NCBI GenBank assembly: GCA_045599305.1
Contig: JAZRVU010000066.1
Coordinates: 1 to 52,943 of the forward strand
Source: SIG588 sp045599305
GTDB taxonomy: Bacteria > Bacillota > Clostridia > Oscillospirales > Acutalibacteraceae
DNA: 52,943 nt
Reading direction: 5' to 3'
A program made the position numbers and the translations under genes. Below the pieces are notes generated by a model. It was not told where the DNA came from. It did no database searches and worked only from the letters and a program-made list of their open reading frames with translations. Each line of letters starts with the position of its first letter. Position 1 is the first letter of the stretch. Positions 7,434-14,582 of the stretch are shown piece after piece.

Positions 7434-8276
7434 TCATTCCCCCAAAAAGGGACAGACGTTTTCGCTGTTGTAGAGCCAGCCGCTAAAATAGGATACATAG
7501 TACTGTCCCTTGTGTACCCGAATTTGGCAGCGCAGGCTCTCTCCCGAGGACAGCGGAACCGATACCTCAACGAGATTGGAGGTCACCTCTGTTCTGTAAA
7601 AAGCCGCGAACACCTTATCGTCGATCGGTTCAAACCCCATATAGCGCAGCTGCGTCAGTACAAAGGAGACGACCTTGTCCTTGTCGTTTTCTTTTATAAG
7701 CACAGCGTCGTAGGATCGTTTGATGTAAACGGAGTTGAGCCGTTTTTGGGGAAGAGTGCCTTCGCTTTGCTGCCGCTCATTCGGAACGGCACCCCGACAG
7801 GAAACCTCTTCTCCGGTGCCCATTCGGCCCCCGTATTGCCAGTAGGTCCATTCCTGATCGGCACTCGCGTCCGCAAACGTCATCAAGACCGCCTTGCCCT
7901 CCACCAAAAGGGTAAACTGCTGTTCCCGGTTTTCCGGAAGTGCTTTGGGCAGCGGTTCTTTGTCGGGATTGCGTGTCCGGGTGTCGGCGTTGGTGCTTTC
8001 TGTCAAAAACGCCTCCGTCGGTGCGGGTGCGGTGGACGCTGTCGAAACGGGGGAGAGGACATCGCTCGACGAAGCCTCCGTAACGAAAGCGTTCGTCGTT
8101 TCGGATTCGGCAGATGCCTCGGTATGGTGTTCGGTCGTGGTGTCCGGTATGACGGAGGTGGTGGGTACGGTGGTCAAAAATGCGGTTGATTCTGTGGAGA
8201 CAGCGGTGGGTGTGTCATTGGATCGGCGGCAGACGGTCGAGGACAGCATGGCGGACACAACGAACAGAATACTCAA
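7434..8276 (-). CDS. Exported Thr/Ser-rich protein, 5' end probably truncated
   Basis: 280 residues from a TTG. It starts with a hydrophobic stretch (SILFVVSAMLSSTVC), then a ~90-residue Thr/Ser/Ala/Glu-rich low-complexity linker, then a ~170-residue soluble domain with no family I recognise. The Cys near residue 16 sits in SSTVC, a poor lipobox, so lipidation is doubtful. There is no ribosome site before the TTG and an in-frame TGA lies about 12 codons upstream. The sequence beyond is a truncated K+ channel gene on the other strand. I infer that a deletion joined the two and removed this gene's own start. The domain could be involved in cell-envelope function, but nothing shows it. Confidence 0.6.
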   Translation of the reverse strand: MSILFVVSAMLSSTVCRRSNDTPTAVSTESTAFLTTVPTTSVIPDTTTEHHTEASAESETTNAFVTEASSSDVLSPVSTASTAPAPTEAFLTESTNADTRTRNPDKEPLPKALPENREQQFTLLVEGKAVLMTFADASADQEWTYWQYGGRMGTGEEVSCRGAVPNERQQSEGTLPQKRLNSVYIKRSYDAVLIKENDKDKVVSFVLTQLRYMGFEPIDDKVFAAFYRTEVTSNLVEVSVPLSSGESLRCQIRVHKGQYYVSYFSGWLYNSENVCPFLGE

Positions 8277-8282
8277 TACTTG

Positions 8283-8595
8283 CTTGGTAAAGGGCGTCTT
8301 TGTTCGTCAAAAAAAGCCATTGCTGACTGTGGGAGTTCTGGCGGTTGCTTACATTTTAATATCTGCGTTGGTAGTATTCAACGTTGAGCCGGAATCGTTC
8401 AATACGTATTTTGATGCTGTGTATTGGGCAACCGTTTCGCTAACGACAATGGGATATGGTGATATTTATCCGATCACGACTGTCGGAAGAATTGTAACAA
8501 TGTTTTCTTCGATTTTCGGAATTGCCATTATCGCCCTTCCGTCCGGTATCGTTACAGCCGGATTTATGGAAGAATTAAACAGCAACAACAAATAA
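8283..8595 (+). pseudogene. Pore-domain remnant of a voltage-gated-type K+ channel
   Basis: The frame encodes the last two helices and pore of a potassium channel: helix S5 (TVGVLAVAYILISALVVF), the pore with selectivity filter TTMGYGD, and helix S6 (IFGIAIIALPSGIVTAGFM), ending ...ELNSNNK. The four voltage-sensor helices expected upstream are absent. An ATG at 8249 lies in frame, but the codons between it and ~8283 overlap the opposite gene and have no channel character. A two-helix product is conceivable; remnant is more likely. Confidence 0.7.
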
Positions 8596-8644
8596 TGCAT
8601 AGCGAGACGGAAAATCCGCAACGGATCTCAAAGCCGCTCGGCTC

Positions 8645-8673
8645 TTGACATTTTTGCCGCACTCTATTATACT
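8645..8673 (+). promoter_or_regulatory. Sigma-A promoter
   Basis: TTGACA (8645-8650), a 17-bp spacer and TATACT (8668-8673), 33 bases before the small gene at 8706. Confidence 0.8.
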
Positions 8674-8705
8674 GGACACATCATTTTGAAAAGAGGTACG
8701 CTATC

Positions 8706-8945
8706 ATGACAAAAGTCATTATGAACGAGAACGGCTGGACCTGCCTGCAGGAGTCTGATCCCGAAAAGCACGTTCTGGAGGTCAGCTGCCGGGCGGAGAA
8801 CGGCGTGGTTGTGGAGGTGCGCTTCCGCCATAATGACGGCGAGGAACAGTTCGCCAAGGTGACGCTGAACGGCAAAGACGCGCTGCCGATGGCAGTCGAG
8901 GAGTTTGCAAAGCATTTTGAGCAGAAGCATTTTGAGTTCAAGTAA
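8706..8945 (+). CDS. Small hypothetical protein
   Basis: Seventy-nine residues, begins MTKVIMNENGWTCLQE, acidic, soluble, with two cysteines (near 13 and 28). It probably forms a small beta-rich fold followed by a C-terminal helix (VEEFAKHFEQKHFEF). It has its own consensus promoter, an AAGAGG ribosome site and a terminator right after the stop, so it is a genuine monocistronic gene. I recognise no family. The GC content and codon use match the core genome, so it marks the end of the acquired region. Confidence 0.7.
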   Translation: MTKVIMNENGWTCLQESDPEKHVLEVSCRAENGVVVEVRFRHNDGEEQFAKVTLNGKDALPMAVEEFAKHFEQKHFEFK

Positions 8946-8971
8946 GACCCGAAAACACATTGCATAGCGTG

Positions 8972-9003
8972 ACCCGCCGAAAAGATTTTTTCGGCGGGTT
9001 TTT
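8972..9003 (+). terminator. Intrinsic terminator
   Basis: acccgccgaaaa / ttttcggcgggt followed by six T, ending the small gene before it. Confidence 0.9.
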
Positions 9004-9028
9004 TATCGCTTGAAAATGGCTGTTTTTC

Positions 9029-9057
9029 TTGCAATTTTTTTCCGTTATTGGTATACT
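9029..9057 (+). promoter_or_regulatory. Promoter of the beta-mannosidase gene
   Basis: TTGCAA (9029-9034), a 17-bp spacer and TATACT (9052-9057), 39 bases before the start codon. Confidence 0.7.
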
Positions 9058-9096
9058 TATCTTGTTATCCAAACCAATTGATAGTGAGGGATCATT

Positions 9097-11559
9097 ATGC
9101 AAACGAAAATAATTGACCTTTGCGGCACGTGGAAGATCAAAGGTGCCACAAGCGACCGCGGGGGGATGAGAGACTGGCCGCGGGACACCCGCTGGATGCC
9201 GACATATGATGCGCCGGTCCCCGGCTCGGTGCAGGAGGCCATGGAGTTTGTCACGGGAGACGTGCATTTGGCGCATAATGTGTACAACGCCCGTTTCATC
9301 GAAGAGCAGTTCTGGCTGTATTCCCGGTCGTTCGTGCTAAACGAGGCGGATCTGGCCGGGGATAACCGCGTCCGGCTGGTCTTTGAGGGTCTGGATCTGA
9401 ACGCCGTCATCTATGTGAATGACCGTGAGGTCGGGCGGCACGCCAACTTTTACACCCCCTGCCGCGTGGATGTCACGGCGGCTGTCCACCCGGGCGAAAA
9501 CCGCCTTGCCGTGCGTCTGGAGAGCGGCATCTATTCCTATTGCAACAAAGACACCTCCGCCATGCACTGCAACGATGTCGGCCGTCAGCTGCGCCGCATG
9601 TATATGCGCAAGCCGCAGTCCGCGTTTGAGTGGGACTGGTCGCCGCGTCTTTTGAATGTCGGTATTTACAAGCCGTGCCATCTGGAGATCGCGCCCTTCT
9701 TTGTTAATGAAGCGTCGGTCTTCCACGATCTGAACGACGATTATTCGCAGGCGACCGTCCGCATCCGCCAGTTTTTGAGCCTGTCCGCCGAGCGGCGCGT
9801 GAGCGTTTCGGCGAAGATCGAGGAGACCGGCGAGGGGACGACATGGGTCGGCACCATTTCGGGCGAGCAGTATGCGCCGCTGACCTTTACGGTCGATCAC
9901 CCCACGCTGTGGCAGCCGAGAAACCACGGCACGCCCTATCGCTATTCCCTGACGATCACGGTGCGCGACGAGGCGAGCGGCGAGATCATCAGCGAAACGT
10001 CCCGCAAGATCGGTCTTCGTCATGTGGTGATCGACCAGTCGCCGCGCCCGCAGGGCGGAAGATATTTTAAGCTGATCGTCAATGGTCATAAACTGTTTGC
10101 CAAGGGCGGGAACATGATCCCCGCCGATATCCTCTTCTCCAAACTCGACCGCGCCGCGTATGAGGTGCTGATCGACCGCGCCTTTGAAGACAACTTCAAC
10201 GCGCTGCGCGTCTGGGGCGGCGGTATATACGAAAGCGATGACTTTTACGATCTGTGCGACGAGCGCGGCATGATCGTGTGGCAGGATTTCATCGGCGCGT
10301 GCGCCACCTATCCCGCCGCCGACCCGGCATTCCACAAAAACTACATCGGGGAAGTCGCCTATGAGATCCGCCGTCTGTCCCAATATGCCTCTCTGGTGAT
10401 CTACGCCGGCAACAATGAGATCGACCAGTTCATGGCAAACGTGCCGTCGCAGCACTATTACACCGATGCCGCTCTCTATTATTACACGCTGCCGATGATC
10501 CTGCGGCAGGAGGGTGACAACCACTATTATCAGCCCTCCAGCCCCTGCTCGCCGGAGGGGATCCATCCCTGCGATTTCAGCGTGGGTGACCAGCACCCGT
10601 GGGATATCGGGTTCCGCGACCGCGACTATTTCAAATACCGCACGTACGATTGCCGCTTCCCCAACGAAGGGGGCATTTTGGGGCCGACCAGCCTGCCCAA
10701 CATGATGGCGGCGCTCGGCGAGGGGCAGGAGTATATGCACTCCTTTGACTTCAAGGTGCATGACAATTCCATCTGCGACATGGATGACTGTGCGCCGGAA
10801 CGCCTCCTTTTTGAGAAACTGGGCATGGATATCGAACAGGGGCAGATGTCCCTGCCCGATTACGTGTACTACGGCGGATTCCTGCAGGGGGAAGGGTTGA
10901 CGGAGTATATCCTGAACTTCCGCCGCCGGATGAACGACACCACCTGCTCCGCCATCTTCTGGATGTATAACGATTGCTGGCCGGCCACCCGTTCGTGGAC
11001 GACGGTCGACTATCTGCGCAACCGCACCCCGTCTTTCTGGCCGGTCAAGCGGGCGTTTGCCCCCGTGGCACTGGATATCGTGGTGGGTGAAAACGGGCTG
11101 GATGTGTACGGCATCAATGAGTATCTGGAAGCGCGGGAGGCCAAACTGGTCTTCGGCATGGCCGGCCCGGACGGCTCCGATCTGCACCTGCAGGAAGAGG
11201 CGGTGACTCTTGAGGCGAACACGTCCACTGTCCTGCTGCACGTGGACGGCCCGCTGCCCGCACAGGCGATCCCCTTTGCGGAACTGTATGTGGACGGTCG
11301 GCTGGTCTCGCGCCGCCGCTTTGTGGATAAGCCCTATAACACCTTGGGGCTGCGTCCGTCAAAGATCCGTGTGACGGTCGACGGCGATACCGCCACCTAT
11401 GTGTCCGACAGCTTCGTCTTCGGCGTCTGTCTCGACCTTAACGGCGAGGACGGGGCGCTTTCCGACAACTACTTCGATCTGTACCCGTCGCGGCCGTATA
11501 CCGTCAAACTGGGCCGGCAGTCCGGCCGGGTGCTGTATGCGTATATGGGCAACGCCTGA
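9097..11559 (+). CDS. Beta-mannosidase, glycoside hydrolase family 2
   Basis: Hydrolyses terminal beta-1,4-linked mannose from manno-oligosaccharides or the Man-beta-GlcNAc core of N-glycans; no signal peptide, so cytoplasmic. The 820 residues follow the GH2 layout: N-terminal sugar-binding jelly roll (~15-185, with W..PVPGSVQEA and GLDLNAVIYVND), immunoglobulin-like domain (~195-310), TIM barrel (~315-690) and a C-terminal beta domain. Glu441 in AGNNEID is the expected acid/base and Glu524 in FPNEGG the expected nucleophile. The sequences DWSPRL and LRVWGGGIYE are typical of the mannosidase branch rather than beta-galactosidase or glucuronidase. It has its own promoter and stands alone, next to oxidoreductase and GH38/GH42 genes. 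Substrate origin (plant mannan or host glycan) is open. Confidence 0.92.
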   Translation: MQTKIIDLCGTWKIKGATSDRGGMRDWPRDTRWMPTYDAPVPGSVQEAMEFVTGDVHLAHNVYNARFIEEQFWLYSRSFVLNEADLAGDNRVRLVFEGLDLNAVIYVNDREVGRHANFYTPCRVDVTAAVHPGENRLAVRLESGIYSYCNKDTSAMHCNDVGRQLRRMYMRKPQSAFEWDWSPRLLNVGIYKPCHLEIAPFFVNEASVFHDLNDDYSQATVRIRQFLSLSAERRVSVSAKIEETGEGTTWVGTISGEQYAPLTFTVDHPTLWQPRNHGTPYRYSLTITVRDEASGEIISETSRKIGLRHVVIDQSPRPQGGRYFKLIVNGHKLFAKGGNMIPADILFSKLDRAAYEVLIDRAFEDNFNALRVWGGGIYESDDFYDLCDERGMIVWQDFIGACATYPAADPAFHKNYIGEVAYEIRRLSQYASLVIYAGNNEIDQFMANVPSQHYYTDAALYYYTLPMILRQEGDNHYYQPSSPCSPEGIHPCDFSVGDQHPWDIGFRDRDYFKYRTYDCRFPNEGGILGPTSLPNMMAALGEGQEYMHSFDFKVHDNSICDMDDCAPERLLFEKLGMDIEQGQMSLPDYVYYGGFLQGEGLTEYILNFRRRMNDTTCSAIFWMYNDCWPATRSWTTVDYLRNRTPSFWPVKRAFAPVALDIVVGENGLDVYGINEYLEAREAKLVFGMAGPDGSDLHLQEEAVTLEANTSTVLLHVDGPLPAQAIPFAELYVDGRLVSRRRFVDKPYNTLGLRPSKIRVTVDGDTATYVSDSFVFGVCLDLNGEDGALSDNYFDLYPSRPYTVKLGRQSGRVLYAYMGNA

Positions 11560-11596
11560 TTGGCGGCACAGAAATATTTTGCCGATTGGCATGAAG

Positions 11597-11638
11597 AAGG
11601 CTCCGCATACATCGTGTGATGTGTGCGGAGCCTTTTGC
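11597..11638. terminator. Terminator between convergent genes
   Basis: A 17-bp inverted repeat with one mismatch, aaggctccgcatacatc / gatgtgtgcggagcctt, followed by tttgcttt on the plus strand. It serves the GH2 gene and possibly the oxidoreductase operon from the other side. Confidence 0.85.
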
Positions 11639-11647
11639 TTTGTCGCT

Positions 11648-12637
11648 TTATTTGCAGCATTCCAGCACCGTTTTGAAAAGCGCCAGTTCATACTCACAGG
11701 TGTACGGATTTTCCTTTTCGCCCGTGACATAGGCGGCGAAGCTTGCCATCATGTCGTCATAGCGGTCGCAGGTCTCGCTCTCGTCGTGCGCGCCGGTGAC
11801 CTGCCAGGCGGTGCTGTCGTGCACAGTGCGGCCGGTATATTGCCCGTTGTCCCTCGCCATTTCCAGCGGGCACAGCTCCACCGCTTTTTTGGTGCCGGTC
11901 ACGACAAGCCGACGGCGGGCAAAGCCGCCGATCTCGTTGGCGGCAGTCTTGATGACGGCATTGCCGTCCGGGTAGGTCAAAAGGGCGTGACAGCTGTCCT
12001 TCACCTGCAGGCCGTTTTTGCCGGAGGATAGATTGAACGGGTGGATCTGTTCGGGCATACCCTTGGTCTGCAGGCAGAGGTCGATCAGATGACAGCCGAG
12101 GAAGAACATCATGCCGCCGGGGAAGGTGCCCAGCCACGCGTGCAGATCATCCGGCTCCAGACAACTCATCTGTGCTTCGATGCTGACGATATCGCCCAGT
12201 TCGCCGTCCTTGGCCGAGGCGACCAGTTCTTTGATGAAGGGGTTGTAGCGGTACATATAGCCCGTGTGGAAAACGGTGCCGTTGTTTTTGACTGCGACGA
12301 TCAGCTCTTCAAAGTCCTCAAGGCTCAGTCCGCCGGGCTTTTCCATGTGGATGTGCTTGCGGTGGGCGGCGGCCAACAGCGCATATTTGGTCAGATGCAC
12401 CTCTTCGGTCTCAATGGCGACTGCCTCTATGGTGGGGTCGCTGAGCACCTCGTCAAGGGTCAGTTCGGGGTATCCGTTGAAGACGGAGAGCGCATCCTTG
12501 AACTTTTCCCGCTCATCCTCCACCAACACATAGCCCGCGATCTCGAACAGGTCGCTCTGCCTGACCAGGCTTTGAAAGATGGGGATGGCGTGGCTGAATC
12601 TGTTGATGCCGATCTGGGCGATACGGATCTTTCTCAT
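11648..12637 (-). CDS. Gfo/Idh/MocA family NAD(P)-dependent oxidoreductase
   Basis: 329 residues. An N-terminal Rossmann fold (IRIAQIGINRFSHA) is followed by the EKPGG motif at 99-103 that positions the catalytic lysine, and a C-terminal alpha/beta substrate domain with GCHLIDLCL. Family members oxidise or reduce a hydroxyl of a sugar, sugar acid or inositol. An upstream ATG at 12652 is possible, but the GGAGGAA inside that extension is the ribosome site for the ATG at 12637. That ATG overlaps the stop of the preceding dehydrogenase gene (ATGA), so the two are coupled. With the MDR partner, the divergent AraC regulator and flanking glycosidases it probably processes a glycan-derived sugar; the substrate is unknown. 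Confidence 0.85.
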   Translation of the reverse strand: MRKIRIAQIGINRFSHAIPIFQSLVRQSDLFEIAGYVLVEDEREKFKDALSVFNGYPELTLDEVLSDPTIEAVAIETEEVHLTKYALLAAAHRKHIHMEKPGGLSLEDFEELIVAVKNNGTVFHTGYMYRYNPFIKELVASAKDGELGDIVSIEAQMSCLEPDDLHAWLGTFPGGMMFFLGCHLIDLCLQTKGMPEQIHPFNLSSGKNGLQVKDSCHALLTYPDGNAVIKTAANEIGGFARRRLVVTGTKKAVELCPLEMARDNGQYTGRTVHDSTAWQVTGAHDESETCDRYDDMMASFAAYVTGEKENPYTCEYELALFKTVLECCK

Positions 12638-13647
12638 TTGAGTTTCCTCCAATCAAACTGCACCAGCGGGAATGCTCCGCCGGCGGCAAGACGCGTATAC
12701 ACCTCGGGTGCCTTTTCGGGGGAGTGGGTCTCCTGTACCATGTCCGCAAGAGCCAGCCGTCCGCATCCGTGCAGCCGCGTCAGCGCCGTGAGGTCATCGC
12801 GCTGTGTCCACCAGCCGCCGTGGGATTCGTGCTGCGGGCGGGCGAGGGTGTGCGCACCGATCAGCGTGATGCCCGGCCCGTGTACCTTGCGGTAGTAGTC
12901 GATCGTAAAATCGGAGTTGCGGGTGCAGCCCAGAAGCGCCACCCTGCCGAAGCGCGCCATGCAGTCCAGCACGTTATCCAGCGCCTCGCCGAAGCCGGTG
13001 ACCTCGATGGCGACCTGCGCGCCGCCGCCTGTGACCGATTTTACCTGTTTGGCAAAATCCGGCCGGCGGGGGTCAAAGGCGTAGTCGGCGCCGATCTTCA
13101 GCGCGTCCGCACGCTTGGCCTCGTCAAGGTCTGCCACAATGATGGGCGCGGCGCCCGCGGCCTTCAGCAGTTTCACCGCGATCTGCCCCAGAATGCCCTG
13201 ACCCATCACGATGGCCGGTTCGCCCAGTTCCAGACGGCATTTGCGTATGGCAGCCAACGGGAAGGTGGCGATATGCCAGAGTGCCGCCTCTTCAAAGGAC
13301 ACAGTGTCGGGAATTTTGCACACATTCATCTCTTTCACGCAGTTGAACTGTCTGTGCCTGCCCCATGAGCAGATGACCCGGTCACCCGGCTTGACAGAGG
13401 TCACCGCATTGCCTCCTGCCGTCACATATCCCGCTGAACTGTATCCGCCGTAGCGGGGGAATACCGCCTCGGTGGCTTTATCCGCGATGCTGATATTGGT
13501 GTCGCCGGTAAGATTGGCTCGCTCGGTGCCGGCACTGATGGTGGAGACCTGTACTTCGATCACCACCTCGTCGGCTGCCGGTGTCGGTATGGCCTCGTCG
13601 ATCAGTTCGGCCACGCCGGCGGATGTAAATACGATCCCTTTATTCAT
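12634..13647 (-). CDS. Zinc-type alcohol dehydrogenase-like MDR oxidoreductase
   Basis: 337 residues of the medium-chain dehydrogenase/reductase superfamily: a GroES-like domain (~25-130, with ISAGTE and the loop around 80-95 ending PGDRV), then a Rossmann domain with the nucleotide loop MGQGILGQIAVKLLKAAGA (~150-168). The structural four-cysteine zinc lobe is missing, and the classical catalytic Cys is replaced in SAGTER, as in the BchC/threonine-dehydrogenase-like subgroup. It is the first gene of a two-gene operon with the Gfo/Idh protein. It is divergent from the AraC gene, whose product is the obvious regulator. On this strand a TATAAT lies at 13668-13673 with a poor -35, which fits activator dependence. 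Confidence 0.85.
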   Translation of the reverse strand: MNKGIVFTSAGVAELIDEAIPTPAADEVVIEVQVSTISAGTERANLTGDTNISIADKATEAVFPRYGGYSSAGYVTAGGNAVTSVKPGDRVICSWGRHRQFNCVKEMNVCKIPDTVSFEEAALWHIATFPLAAIRKCRLELGEPAIVMGQGILGQIAVKLLKAAGAAPIIVADLDEAKRADALKIGADYAFDPRRPDFAKQVKSVTGGGAQVAIEVTGFGEALDNVLDCMARFGRVALLGCTRNSDFTIDYYRKVHGPGITLIGAHTLARPQHESHGGWWTQRDDLTALTRLHGCGRLALADMVQETHSPEKAPEVYTRLAAGGAFPLVQFDWRKLK

Positions 13648-13678
13648 AAAAATCGCCTCCTGCCGTCATTATACATCA

Positions 13679-13715
13679 TTGACAAGAGCGGAAAAACATA
13701 GTATTGTATACAATA
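13679..13715 (+). promoter_or_regulatory. AraC-gene promoter with a 14-bp palindrome over the -10
   Basis: TTGACA (13679-13684), a 17-bp spacer and TATTGT (13702-13707). The -10 is the left half of a perfect palindrome, tattgtatacaata (13702-13715), in the divergent control region of the oxidoreductase operon and the AraC gene. It is a good operator candidate; TTGTATACAA-type sites are typical of GntR-family repressors. Confidence 0.65.
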
Positions 13716-13753
13716 TAGGGTAATTTTCTGCAATCAATATCGGGTGATTCGCT

Positions 13754-14506
13754 ATGAATGACATAATTTTCGCCAATTCGTTTTCATTCAACGAACTGGT
13801 TTTCACCTGCTTTCGCCACAGTGATGTGAGCGGCGGTGCAGGCACCAATTTTCTGGCGGTGATGAAAACGGGGAGCGCCAGAATCAAGGCGGGGGACGTG
13901 ACATTGCATTTAAAGCCGGGTGACGTGTTCTTTATCCCCAAGGGATTGCCATATCATTCCTACTGGACGCCCGACGGCACGGTCAGTTGGGACTCCTACA
14001 GTTTTCTGCATTGCCCGGACGCCAAAAGCGCCGGGCTGATGCTGCAGAAGATACCGTGTGACAAGGAAACGAGGATACTGTTGTCCACGCTGTCCGAAAA
14101 CAAAGTGGTCGGTTTTGCCTCCGTTGGGTTGCTGTATACGATCATGGCACGTCTGCTTCCCCGCATGAAACGCCGGGACACCGCCGGGCATACGGATATT
14201 TATGAAACAGTGATCAAAGCTCTGCATACCGACACCGCCGTTTCCGTGGAAGCGCTGGCGGCGCAGTGCGGCATCAGCGTATCGGGACTTTACGCGGTGC
14301 TGCGGCGGGAATTCGACACCACGCCTCACGCGCTGCGTGTCGGCGTGATCGTCGAAAAGGCCGTGGATATGCTAACCAATACGGATATACCCGTGGAGAC
14401 AGTCAGCGATATGCTGGGGTTCAGTTCCCCTTCCTATTTTCGCAAGTGCCTGAAAAATCAGACCGGCAAAAGTCCCCGTGATATCCGCCGGGAGTCGTAT
14501 TTCTGA
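13754..14506 (+). CDS. AraC family transcriptional regulator
   Basis: 250 residues: an N-terminal cupin sensor domain (~1-110, with ARIKAGDVTLHLKPGDVFFIPKG, the typical effector-binding barrel) and a C-terminal pair of helix-turn-helix motifs (~155-250). The first has VEALAAQCGISVSGLYAVLRRE and the second the conserved VSDMLGFSSPSYFRKCLKNQTGKSP. It is divergent from the MDR-Gfo/Idh operon across ~100 bases, so it probably activates that operon in response to a sugar. The neighbouring GH2, GH38 and GH42 genes may also belong to its regulon. The start at 13754 has only a weak ribosome site, but no better start is available. Confidence 0.9.
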   Translation: MNDIIFANSFSFNELVFTCFRHSDVSGGAGTNFLAVMKTGSARIKAGDVTLHLKPGDVFFIPKGLPYHSYWTPDGTVSWDSYSFLHCPDAKSAGLMLQKIPCDKETRILLSTLSENKVVGFASVGLLYTIMARLLPRMKRRDTAGHTDIYETVIKALHTDTAVSVEALAAQCGISVSGLYAVLRREFDTTPHALRVGVIVEKAVDMLTNTDIPVETVSDMLGFSSPSYFRKCLKNQTGKSPRDIRRESYF

Positions 14507-14530
14507 AAGTAACACCGCCTGCAAAAAAAG

Positions 14531-14567
14531 CAAGCCCCGATCGAAGAACGATCGGGGCTTGTCTTTT
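14531..14567. terminator. Bidirectional terminator
   Basis: caagccccgatcg / cgatcggggcttg with T-rich sequence on both sides, between the convergent AraC and GH42 genes. Confidence 0.9.
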
Positions 14568-14582
14568 GCTGAACGTACGGGG

